A DNA stretch of 64,000 bases from Lepidodermella squamata (lineage: Eukaryota; Gastrotricha): the NCBI GenBank assembly GCA_047495785.1, contig JBLDXI010000009.1, positions 2,170,001-2,234,000 on the forward strand, in the 5' to 3' direction. Below are positions 42,253 to 52,657 of the stretch, one piece after another (the first letter of the stretch is position 1; each line of letters opens with the position of its first letter). The notes under the pieces were generated by a model that worked only from the letters and a program-made list of their open reading frames with translations, ran no database searches and had not been told where the DNA came from. The translations under genes were made by a program, and so were the position numbers.

Positions 42253-45200
42253 ATGGCAGAATCTATGGAAGTCACCCCGTCTAAAATTGCGAGTCGATCG
42301 CCCAACGCTAAGGTCCAATCGCCTGGTAAGTCAACATCAGGCGCGGCCATATCTTCGGGCGCGGTCTCGAACAACCGAGTCGGTATTTCTATTTCGCTTC
42401 ACCCGTTGGTTCTACTCAACATTTCCGACCACTGGACCCGCACTAAAGCCGAGCTTATTCAGCAACAGGCAGCAGCTAACGCCGGCCAGGCTACGTCGAG
42501 TGCGCAATTGCTGTCGCAATCTTCACCGGTTATCGGCTGTATTGTTGGCAAACATTTCGGTCGTCGAGTTGAAATCGAAAGTTCATTCGAAATGATCTAT
42601 ACCAAGGTGGACAACCTATGCGTGATTGACAAAGAATTTTTTCTGATCAAGGAATCTCAATGTGAGCCGAATTTATTTATTATTCATTTTAAAAAGGGTC
42701 AAAAATTGAGATTCTAGCACTAAATTTTTGATAATAGAAAAAATTGAACTTGAAAGGAGGAAATAAAATTCGAGAACCAAATTTTCTTGAAGTTTTTAGG
42801 AGCCTCAAAATGTAATCCTAAATTTAAGGTGTGCCCTTCGCACATCCATTCAACAATTTTAAAATCCTGAAATAAATTTAAAATCAGTTGAAATTTACAT
42901 TTGCGATTCAATTTTGACGCCTCGTATAAAATAGTGTTTTGCATCTCTAATAAAAAGCCGAAACGAACTATAAACCGAAGCTTTTTATTTCTGGAAGATC
43001 AAGAGCGTAATGAATAGTTTGTATATCACGGTGTCTTGAATAGGCAGAAAGAAATAATAACAACGAAATATATAAAATTAAAAGTGGCACTTCCGGTAAT
43101 CTGTCTTAATTTGTCATTTAATAATTCTCACCCGCAAGCCATTTTGTATGTCTAAAATTTGAATTAAGCCGAAGTAAGAATTGAATCCAAGCATATCCGA
43201 GAGTTATTAACCTCAAGTCGAAAGCAATCACCGTAAATGGCGGAAATAAGATCGTTCAAATTGTTCGCGTTTCTTATCGGCTCCGGTAGGGTTATGAAGT
43301 CAGGCTCCAATCCGACAGGTCCTTCAGCTAAGCCATCGCCGACTCGCAAAAGCCATTCGGGGAAGCCGGCGATAGCAGGGTCATCAATAACTCGCATGTT
43401 CTTCGACAAAGTTAAATTGCGAACCTGAGGCCAGAAATGAGATCGAGAAAGCGGTTGTTCAACGATACGATGGCGACCACCCTTTGGAACAACAGGTAGA
43501 CACTGTCGAAAATCACCGCCGATAACAACTGTTAGCCCGCCAAATAGTGACTGATTTTGTCTGATGTCCTTCAAAGTTCAAAGTTCGATTGACGGCCTCG
43601 AAGGTGTAGCGACTCATCATAGGCCCTTCATCCCAGATTAGAAGTTTTGCTCGACGAATCAATTTAGCCAGAGCCGACTGTGCTGATATGGAGCATGTAG
43701 ACGACTCGTGAATGTTGATGGGTATTTTGAAACGGAAGTGAGCTGTTCTGCCACCGGTCAACAACAGGGCTGCTATCCCAGAAGAGGCACAGGCAATGGC
43801 GATTTCACCTCGAGAGCGAACCGAGGCAAGCAGTAAATTGAATAGATAGGTTTTACCGCAACCTCCATGAGCTTGCAGCATGAAAACATTAGGCTCGTTA
43901 TGGAATACGGCGTTCTCGATTTCGTCCTTAGCCGTCCGTTGTTCGTCATTAAGCTGAGGCGTTTTCTCCAGGCCAAACACTTTTAATTGCTCGCGATCAT
44001 ATTCGGTCTCCTCACGAATCAATTCGAACATTTGCTCCTCGGCGGCAGCAAGAGGCATCTCAGGGAAATCTGAGAGCGACTTGCTGTGGTAATTAAGGCT
44101 TATCTCGATTTGAGCCAGCGCTCGATTGCGAATTCGATCGGTGATGTGATTAATGCCGTCGTTATGCATGAAATCTTCGCAAAAATGTGTTTCGAATTGC
44201 TGCCAAAGTAAATGCGGGTTGGGAGGATTCGAATAGATAAGATGCATTGCAAACAATTTCCGCAGTTGTCCTGGCATCTGAAATTGCACGGCCTCGAGTA
44301 AACTGTGTTCAACGTCATCATCATTTTCCACGAGACTTCGAGCTCGGCATGCGTCGATGAAAGTAGGGTGAACTGTTCCAGCAACAGTTCTCAAAGCCTC
44401 GAACGAAGTGGGACCCTTAACCACGTGCAACAGTAGTCGCAGGTAGTAAACTTCTTGATGGGGCGAGCAGGTGTAACACGGCCAACGTTGCCATGACCCT
44501 TTTTCCTGGGTTTCCATTGCTTAATCTTGGGATGCCACGTGAATTCGCGACAAATTTCGGGGTAGGTAAATCGTCTGGCTCGCGGATCAATTTGGCAGAT
44601 TTCGAAGAATGCGGTCAATTTAGTTCGACCTATCTCACGGAATTTGAGCCGAAATACACGTGAACAAAGATCAGGACGATCAGAGGCTGATTGAGTAAGA
44701 ACGCCGTTTACGTCACGGTTTAACTCGGATTCAATTTCGGGCCAAGTCGGGTTACAGGTCATAGTGACGAAAAACCCTGGATGCCCGAAATTGCGGACCA
44801 AAGCCATTGCATTTTGGTCAGTTTGCTACATAAACCGTGGAGATCCGATGAATGAAGACGGCAAAACGGTGAGTTGACCGACGCGGTTCAAATCGCGATC
44901 ACCTTCTGCAACAGCGTCAGTGAAGCCTTGGTACAAATCCGCTCGTAAAATATTTTGATTGTATTTGAGAAAGTTTAACCGCTGAGTTTCGATCTTGACC
45001 CACGAATCGACAATATACTCTTGAAATAGCCGGCCGTAAAGTTGAAGAAAACTGCCTTCTCTCATCATGAGACGATAAGAGTAATATTCCATGGCGGTGA
45101 TATGACTACCCCGGTACCCATGGTTTATCGGAATGTCGTCGGTATATCCAAGATCGCCCCGAGGAAAGAGAAGAGGATAACGTAAAGGGCCGTAATTCGG

Positions 45201-46371
45201 ATGGCGTTCGTTAATACGATTCAAATTACCACCCCTCAGACGAAGAACAATATCACGACATTTCGCTTCGGGGTCCCAGTCAGCACCAGGTAGAATAACA
45301 GCCAACTCTTTCGCATTAGGTAAATTGTAACGACGACGGTCAACGTCACGATCGGTTTTCAATAGAACTGAGATGTTGTTCGTACTTCTTAGTAGCTCAG
45401 CAGCATACTTATAAATATGCACGTACGGGTTAGATTGGTGCATTAATTCTCTTAGAGTTGAAACGATGACAGGATTTAGGTCTCGCATATGGCTCAATCG
45501 ATTGTTGATTTCGTTGTCAGAATCGTAAATATAGAGTTGGGCAAATTTCGGTATATCATATTCTGGTTCTAAAGCGCCGTCTCAATTATTTACGTTGATT
45601 TTTCATGATTTTTTATTTCAGTTAAGGAGGTTTTTGCAAACCTTGACGTTATCGGCTGGTATGTCACCGCCGAATCATTGACTGATGATGTTCGTCACCT
45701 GCACAAACAAGTTCTCGACTTCATGGAGAGCCCTCTAATGCTGATGCTGAACCCGTTGGCGCCACGAGGCTCCGATTTACCCGTCACCGTGTTGGAATCT
45801 ATCGTCGAATTTGAAACCGGCCAGCCTGTAGTCACATTCTCAGAGGTCGACTATTCACTCATCACCGAGCAATCGGAACGCATCGGTCTCGATCACATGG
45901 CTAAGATGGTTGAAACAACTTCAGACACGTCGGTCGTCACGGATCACCTGGTCAATCAATACAACGCGATTAAGATGCTTCACGGCCGGATTCGCATCGT
46001 ATCGGAGTACGTGACTGCTGTTGCTGCTGGCACGTTGCCAGCTGATTGGGACCTGTTGAGGGAGGTCGCCTCAGTCGTTCATTCGTTGCCTGTGGTCGAT
46101 ACTAACTCAACCGAAATTAACAACGCTTTCTATGCGGTAAGCATTTTCGATTAAAACCTTAATTCTGATCTATTTATGTCTATCTACAGCAAGCTAACGA
46201 TGTTTCTTTGGTCAACTACCTTGGCGTTATGACCAAGGGCTGTTTAGCTCTACAAAAGGTTCGTGAGAATTTCAATTATTTTTATAAAATTGCGCCAACG
46301 AATTTAATTTATAGATGGTTACAAAGCTAAATGTTGTCTATCAACGCCGCTACGGTAAAGGGTTCTTCTGA
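42253..46371 (+). CDS. COPS6: COP9 signalosome subunit 6 (MPN-domain)
   Basis: Non-catalytic MPN subunit of the COP9 signalosome, which removes NEDD8 from cullins. Exons 42253-42661, 45622-46136, 46190-46258, 46315-46371. The first join gives [18 protein letters not shown], matching the human KEEQFKQVFKELEFLGWY, which fixes the 2960-nt intron. Other motifs are [43 protein letters not shown] and [11 protein letters not shown]. It lacks the JAMM zinc residues, as normal for CSN6. Length is 349 aa. An acceptor-like TTTTATAG ends at 42238, 14 nt before ATG, and the upstream P450 stops 101 bp before. A dead Helitron lies antisense in intron 1. Confidence 0.95.
43160..45590 (-). mobile_element. Degenerate Helitron, antisense inside the CSN6 intron
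   Basis: Reads from 45590 down to 43160. The N-terminal Helitron-like region comes first ([33 protein letters not shown] in spirit, at about 45290-45150), then SFIGSPRFM, an in-frame TAG at about 44829, and [22 protein letters not shown]. Next comes the PIF1-like helicase: Walker [29 protein letters not shown] and [12 protein letters not shown]. Damage includes the TAG, frameshifts near 44470 and 43570, loss of the usual Rep HUH (PHAH) segment between FFEICQ and the next block, and missing protein ends. It is therefore non-autonomous. The 5' TC and 3' CTRR ends were not identified. Confidence 0.88.
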
Positions 46372-46965
46372 TCTTCCGGTGAAAGAGTACGTGATAAAGA
46401 CTCTGGAATTTCCTGTGAATTTTGTGGCATTTTGAAACACTTCGTTGAATTTTTCAATGTATCGCTTCTTTCAAAGAAGACTAATAAATAATGATTTATG
46501 CTGGTTTATTGCTGATTTTTTCACGAAGAAGCCTTGTATTTATTACGTGAAATGTATCATAATTTTTATATTTTGATATTTTTATCTTTCATCCGTAGCC
46601 AACTTTACCCGAAGCAGAAGCGAAATAGGTTTATTGAATGTCGGACCTAATTTATTGCAGTAATTTCAGAGGTGTTGAGCGAAAAAATTATTCGGTAGTT
46701 GTATCTGAGTATGATTATCAGTCTTGAAATTCCGTTTACCTATAAAAGCTATCCTGGTTATGATCGTCGACTGAAAAATGACATTTTTGAAATTTTTAAT
46801 CCGCTGAAACTTGCAAATTAATGTTGAAGATATTCATTTGACCCATTTTAAATTGGCTAAAATATCTGGAAGCTTTGTGGTTGTAGAATGGCAATCAGGA
46901 CGAAATTTGCATATAGGCGGCGCAGAGAATACTGCTGAATCACAAAATAAAAAAAAGGAATTTGA
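46372..46965. other. Intergenic between CSN6 and the RING-CH pair
   Basis: 594 bp, AT-rich, convergent 3' ends (poly(A)-like AATAAA near 46481). No gene seen. Confidence 0.5.
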
Positions 46966-47566
46966 TTACTTCCGTTTTATTGATATCGTGATTTCACAGT
47001 TCGCATTAACAAATTCGTGCCAGAGAAATTTAGCAAAAATGGCAAGATAGCACAACAAGAGGACAACAAAAGGAAAACGTGAGCAAAAATTTGAGAAACT
47101 GGAGAAAATTTCCAGCGTAGCGAGACCTAATAATGTGCGAATGATCGCGATAACAACGGGCAGTTTCAGGCAGAAAAATGTGCCGTTGCGGTAGAGCCGC
47201 CACTGGCGAACCGGCTTCCAGCCCCATTTCACCGTAACGCGATCGTTGTAGGGCGCATTGCAAACGCAACAAATGAGATTTGAACGAACCTGTTGGAAAT
47301 AATTTATTCGTAAAAGTCAAAAATGAAAGCTTAGTATAACCAACCGAGTTGAGCGAGCGTTGCTTGTCGCGGCCACCCTCCGCGCGCTGAACCGAGAAGA
47401 ACCATTCTTTAAGGCAGCCACCGTGGACGTGGCGGACACTGCCGCGGCAGTTGCATAGGTCTGCGTATAGTTCATCGCCGCCTTGATCGAGGCCGACGTC
47501 GAAGCAAATTCGACACTCGGCGCTGTTCAAACCAGTGCTCGATGAATCGATGAAAGACTCGAGCAT
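46966..47566 (-). CDS. RING-CH (MARCH-type) membrane E3 ligase, copy A
   Basis: Exons 47566-47345 and 47289-46966 give 181 aa. The RING-CH finger runs from CRICFDVGLDQGG through LYADLCNCRGSVRHVHGGCLKEW to CCVCNAPY, a C4HC3 pattern. Two hydrophobic segments follow (FFCLKLPVVIAIIRTLLGLA and FPFVVLLLCYLAIF), the topology of MARCH ubiquitin ligases that act on membrane cargo. It is a tandem paralogue of the next gene. The donor GTTGGT is not strong but joins the frame where the paralogue is continuous. Substrates unknown. Confidence 0.85.
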
Positions 47567-47687
47567 AAATACGCGTGTAAATAACCGAGAATCTCAACCA
47601 CAACAAATTATTATGTTTTCAAACAATCTAAGAAATATCGATATATGGTATTAAAATCAATGAATTTAATTGCGTAGAAAAAAATCG

Positions 47688-48236
47688 CTAAACAATGGTG
47701 ACGATGACGTCTTTGTTAGTTGCTGCGAAGCCGAGGAACCAAATTAAGGCCGACGATGCGTACAGCAATAATGCGCACATGTGAACGAGTGATATCTTGA
47801 CGTTGAACGAAAAAGTGATCAACAAAATAAAAACTGCGGCGTAGAGGAGTACGGTGATGAAATGGCGCTGCAGTCGCCACAACCGAAGAGGCCGCCATTT
47901 GTACGTGACAGTCACGCGGTCAGAGTAGGGCGCGTTGCAAACGCTGCAGCGCGGGCGCCGGGCGAAAACTGATGCGACCAGCTGCCAATCATCGCCCGCC
48001 ATCGATTGGCGCTGTTTTTGCAGCCAATCACGCAGGCACTCGATGTGAACGTAGCCAACACTGCCGCGGCATTGGCAAAGGTCGGCGTACAACGTCGTTG
48101 TCGTCGCGTCTCCGTCATCGTAGCAAATTTGACACATAGCCGGTTCAGGCTGCTGGTTGTTAATGCTCACCGCCGGCGACATCGCATTCACGTTTGATTG
48201 ATTATTAGTACTGTTTCGAGCAGTTTCGTCTTCCAT
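47688..48236 (-). CDS. RING-CH (MARCH-type) membrane E3 ligase, copy B
   Basis: Single exon, 182 aa. C4HC3 finger from CQICYDDGDATTTTLYADL through CQCRGSVGYVHIECLRDW to CSVCNAPYSDRVTV, then two transmembrane segments (FITVLLYAAVFILLITFSF and MCALLLYASSALIWFLGFA). It shares with copy A the phrase CNAPYsDRVTV plus the KWxPxRxWRLxR juxtamembrane motif. It lacks the intron of copy A. It lies 121 bp upstream of copy A on the same strand, so the two arose by tandem duplication and may be co-transcribed. Confidence 0.88.
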   Translation of the reverse strand: MEDETARNSTNNQSNVNAMSPAVSINNQQPEPAMCQICYDDGDATTTTLYADLCQCRGSVGYVHIECLRDWLQKQRQSMAGDDWQLVASVFARRPRCSVCNAPYSDRVTVTYKWRPLRLWRLQRHFITVLLYAAVFILLITFSFNVKISLVHMCALLLYASSALIWFLGFAATNKDVIVTIV

Positions 48237-49341
48237 ACATGCGAGAGAAAATTCGCTTTATGATAAAAGTCGAATTTCTCATTTTTGGCTTAACAATGTC
48301 GCTTCTATATTTGCTCTTTATTCACGTGAGCCATCTCTTGTTTGCTTAAAGTTTGAACTATTCGGGAAGTAAAACATGGTGCAGTGGCCTGACGCATCAT
48401 AATCATGCCACCAAATGTATCAGGGCGCGTGCCATAATCGCGTTGAACTTTAGACTTCATATAGATATGAGGCGCGCGCTTTACCTGAGACGAAGCGACG
48501 AGACTATATAATTAGGTGTTGAGTACTGGCCGCCTTTGATTGTCTGCAACACAATTAGACAATATTTATGCGAGCGTGGCCAATCCTTTCGTATCATCTT
48601 GTCAAACATCTTGCAATGCGGCATACGGCCGCTTCAAATTTCGAATTTTCTAATTAATTATGTTCCAAAAATCAATTTTTTGTGATTTGAAAGATTTAAA
48701 ATTGAGACCGGATTGAATCATCGTAAATACTCGCTTCAATTTTCTCGAGCTTCCCAGTCACATTGGTCCGCATACCGTAGATGATAATTAGGATTCATAA
48801 TTTTCTTCAGAAAATAATACTGATGAAAGGATATTCAAAAAATGCTGCCGTGTTCCATGTCCGAAATTTTTAATTTTTTTTGCCACCGCGCTTGCTTTGA
48901 AAGCGCCGAATGAATTTCACTTGTTGTTTTTATTGAAGACGCGCTGCTGCTTATTTACCAGTCTGGTTTATTAATAGATCGCTTCTCGTGATTATGCGCA
49001 GATGCGCGGCGTAGCAATATTATTTTCTTTTCAGAAATATTACCACCAGGCAGGTAATATAATAAACAAGATGATTATTTTTAAGTAAACAACACTGAGC
49101 ATCTTATAGAAAAACACGAGAACCAAGAGAGGACCGCAGCGCTCAAGCAGCCACTTTTCGTGCATGCCTTCATTCAGATTTCGATTTCATTACCTGCCCA
49201 GATGACCACTTCATCAAAATTATTGCTACGCACCAGAAAATTACCAATTTCAGTGCGACCCGTGTTCTCAACAATTTCTATTCCCTTCGTAGAAATTTAT
49301 TTTTATAATTGGTCTTCCACTCAAAATCCGGTAATTAATCA
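48237..49341. other. Divergent intergenic region
   Basis: 1.1 kb of AT-rich DNA between divergent genes, expected to hold two promoters. A short frame at 49160-49378 overlaps the next start but has no motif. Nothing else recognised. Confidence 0.5.
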
Positions 49342-50511
49342 ATGGTCGAAGCAAGCACTGAGCCGCATCGGGGCATAACCGTTGGAAACACCTTAATAAA
49401 ACCCGCCATTTTACCGATTTACAAACAAGGCGAACCTAGTGATGATTGCACCAAACTGCTCGAGCAAACTATGTCAAATGCCACGACGCCGATTTTCTTC
49501 CAACGAAATGGCCAGGTCATTATCGGAACGGGGTTTTTCTATCGAAATTCAGTACAAAATGACAAGGGCCTTAATATGCTGGTCTCAATTAACCAACCCA
49601 ACTCGCCGAATAGACCTGTTTCCGCAACTGGTATCAAACCCATTTCGGATACAGAGCAAAGTGAAATTAATGAATCGATCAGCTATTACATTGCTAAATT
49701 CAGTTCAATAATTCGCTATTTTGCTAAGAAATTATCGATATTATACCACCGTATAGTATCGATGATTTTCAGAAGCGAAGCTCGGAAAATTGATCAAATT
49801 TCGAGCGCTCTTATGAATTATCCACCAGTTTATTTGGTTACAACTAAGTCGATCTTTCAAAACTCGAACACTGCCGAGTCCGGTTGCGATCTTGATCAGC
49901 TTTATTTTTCGTTTTTCTACCGCGTCTCGCCGAAATTCGACCGCGTGTTTTCGGGTCGTTTTCAGCTCAGTGATATTTGTGAACACCCTACGGAAGACCT
50001 GGCGGCTATCGATGTTTGCAAGCTGCTTACGTCGACAGGCAGTGATGACGATAAGTTCAACCTACGGCAAATTTGCTGCTTGAATTCAAGCCAAATTCGA
50101 AGCGATCAGTATTTGGCAGAGAATTTCGGAGTTGCTGAACGTGTGACTCTATTTGGATTTTGTTACAATTATTGCAGCGACGGCGAGCAGCAGTGGCTTG
50201 AAGAAGACCCAATCGCAAGGACGGGATTCACCGCGTTCCCTCCTGCTAAAAATTTTCATTGCCGAAATGAGGGCATTGTATCGATGATAAGCCATTCCGG
50301 GTTCGATTGCGGCGCGCCGATTATGATGCGGAAGGGCGGAGCTAATAGCGGAGGTGAATCGTGTTTTCTTGGCATCTTGCGCCAATGGCACTCGATGGAA
50401 TCGTTAACCGGTCACGACAACGGCGAGCAGCATAGAATGATTTTGGGGAAATACGTCAAAGCTGGCTTACTGCTCAATATCGATTGTTGGCTGCCGCTGA
50501 GAAAAAAATGA
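49342..50511 (+). CDS. Divergent trypsin-fold-like protein, Cys in nucleophile position
   Basis: Single exon, 389 aa. I do not recognise it firmly. The order of motifs matches chymotrypsin/HtrA-like peptidases: a beta-strand start (VIIGTGFFYRN), PVYLVTTKSIF where proteases usually have VTxxHV, TEDLAAIDV with an Asp in the usual place, then VTLFGF, IARTGFTAFPP and GFDCGAPIMM, where active enzymes have G-x-S-G-x-P. So the Asp is kept, the His seems replaced, and the Ser is Cys. The basic helix-rich insert (about residues 112-150) is unusual. It may be a pseudoprotease or a cysteine-type enzyme using another His. No signal peptide is evident. Confidence 0.55.
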   Translation: MVEASTEPHRGITVGNTLIKPAILPIYKQGEPSDDCTKLLEQTMSNATTPIFFQRNGQVIIGTGFFYRNSVQNDKGLNMLVSINQPNSPNRPVSATGIKPISDTEQSEINESISYYIAKFSSIIRYFAKKLSILYHRIVSMIFRSEARKIDQISSALMNYPPVYLVTTKSIFQNSNTAESGCDLDQLYFSFFYRVSPKFDRVFSGRFQLSDICEHPTEDLAAIDVCKLLTSTGSDDDKFNLRQICCLNSSQIRSDQYLAENFGVAERVTLFGFCYNYCSDGEQQWLEEDPIARTGFTAFPPAKNFHCRNEGIVSMISHSGFDCGAPIMMRKGGANSGGESCFLGILRQWHSMESLTGHDNGEQHRMILGKYVKAGLLLNIDCWLPLRKK

Positions 50512-50966
50512 CACAACTACAATCATTCCTATATTTTTAAAGTATTTTATTTTCAAAATTTAGCAAAATGGCAGCACAGTGATACTCCTATAGATTTATT
50601 TGTATCCCTAAATTAAAGAAATTAATAAAAAATGAGTCTCATTTAAATTTCCAAGTTTTTTTTAATATTGCACGGAAAATGTTCTCGATTTTCAGTTCAC
50701 TTTTTCACATGCCTGCGGTAATCTCATCCTCAAATGACACGACAATTCCTTTAGCTCGGTTTTTTCTTAAAGCTTAAGAATGCCGTGGGCGGTATACATT
50801 ATCATACGGTCTAGCTTGAAAGTAGAAATCCCTCGCCTCTTCGTGGCTTTGCGGCACTCGAGGCAGCGAGACAACATTCACTCACCTGAATAATCGATGA
50901 TTCGGGAAAAAGCAGCTCATAATTTTTACTTGCGCATTCGGGGGTAAAAACTTTATTTGAATTTCG
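50512..50966. other. Intergenic
   Basis: 455 bp between two plus-strand genes; AATAAA near 50624 likely ends the upstream transcript. No gene seen. Confidence 0.5.
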
Positions 50967-52307
50967 ATGTCGAGCGCCACTTTAGCTGCTTTTGCAGTCC
51001 ATTTTCTCGCGGTATTAGGGTTAGTCCAAATGAGCTACGATTTGAAAAATAACATTAAGCTGTTCTCTTTCAGATTAAGCCTCGCCTATACTACTGTATG
51101 CTACAATTCTACGCAAACATCGAAACGATACTGCTTCTCGGATGGTCCGCCATTCAACGCGATTCCTCTACCAGCTGACCCGTTCAACGACATTCCACCT
51201 AAATTTCATCTGTTCAGGGATAACATTAACAATTCGAAAGTTATAAACTCAAGCCGAGAGATCAATCTCAATCATGGGCTCGTAGTCATTGCACATGGTT
51301 GGATGGGAAATTATGAGAATACGAAACCCTGGAACAAACCGATTATGGAAAATTTGTTCACTATAATGGTATGACTTATATTTCAACATCAGAGTTCGAA
51401 TTATTTCTTGCAATAATTTATTATAGCCAAATGTGAGCATTTTGTTCGTCGAGTGGGAAAAGGGGGCGGCATGGTCGGGTTGGCAACCATATGATACCCC
51501 GGCATCGAATACCCGGGCTACCGCAGCAGCGATAGTCGATTTTCTGCTGGCTAATCCAAAATTCAACGCCAGCAGGGCCCATTGCATAGGATTCAGTCTT
51601 GGCAGGTAGATTGTTGCTTTGAAGTTAGGAAAATTTTCGAATTTCATTTATTTCAAGTCATGTTTGTGGATTCGCTGGAAAACGTTTAGCCGCCTCAGGC
51701 TTCGAAAAAGGCTGGGGCCGAATCAGCATTCTTGACCCAGCTTGGCCAACTTTTGACGTGGAAAACCCTTCAGCTAGGGCCGATAAAGGCGACGGAGAAT
51801 TCGTTGATGTTATTCATAGTGAGATTTATAAATAATTGCAAACAATTTCAAATTTAAATTGATTTTATAGCTTCACGCCTCGGGTTAGGACGCCCAATTG
51901 GCGACATTGATTTTTTCGTGTCTGGTGCTACGACGCAGCCTGGATGTTCGCGAATTTCCGGACGCCGCAAACGCCGGTGGGTGATAGATGCTATAGTCGA
52001 TTGGATCAGCGATGCAGTCATGTGCAGCCACATTCGTGCCGCTCAAATTTACGCTGAAACCATCCTGCGGCGTCCCAACTTCAACCTGACCGGCGTCTTG
52101 ACTGATGTCACGCGAACGGGGCCAGGGTCGTGCACTTTCTCGAAATTCTGCCCCTGCGCTTCGTTGAGCGAGTATCAAAAAGGCCAATGTCGTCAATGTG
52201 AGCTGAAGAATTCACAGGTTATAGGCTACTGGTCATTTATGCGCCCAAGCCAAGGTAGTTTCTACGGCGAGCTGGCTGAAAAGGCCCCCTTCTGCGTTGA
52301 AGCCTGA
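50967..52307 (+). CDS. Pancreatic-type lipase/phospholipase family protein
   Basis: Secreted alpha/beta-hydrolase of the animal lipase family. Exons 50967-51368, 51427-51605, 51658-51818, 51871-52307 give 392 aa. It begins with a hydrophobic signal-like segment (TLAAFAVHFLAVLGLV). Conserved signatures are VVIAHGWMGN, SILFVEWEKGA, the nucleophile elbow CIGFSLGSHVCGFAGK (GxSxG), ILDPAWPTFD with the catalytic Asp, IHTSRLGLGRPIGDIDFFV, QPGC and CSHIRAAQIY with the catalytic His. The whole triad is present. A Cys-rich tail (CTFSKFCPCAS...CRQCELK) is typical. There is no PLAT domain. Whether it acts on triacylglycerol or phospholipid cannot be told. Confidence 0.88.
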
Positions 52308-52657
52308 CGCAAATAAATAATATCCTACCAGTCATCAATCAAAAATTTGACCTATCGAATAGTATTGAATTAAATGTCGTGTTTGACTTCATAGTGGCGT
52401 GTTTTTGTGCGCAAAGGTCATCTGGGGTCAGGTGCTGGGTTAAAAAAACGAGCGTTCTTTGCATGCGGTTTTTTATTACAAAAGCGCTGCTCCTTTCATC
52501 TTGCCGGTAAAAACAAGCTGCACGAAAAAGCGGTCATGCGATCAAAAAAGGTGTTTTTCAATCGAGCGATGATAAATAGCTCGGCTTTTTATCAAAACGA
52601 TACGACACATTTTCTCTACGTCGCCGCATAAAATAAACAAATTAGCGCACGGACAAA
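52308..52657. other. Intergenic
   Basis: 350 bp, includes AATAAATAATA just after the lipase stop (poly(A) signal). A short open frame at 52407-52631 is Lys/Phe-rich and not convincing. Confidence 0.45.

Noticed and set aside
42720-43160. Possible captured exon between the CSN6 donor and the Helitron
   Set aside because: Only AT-rich sequence with no coding motif on either strand.
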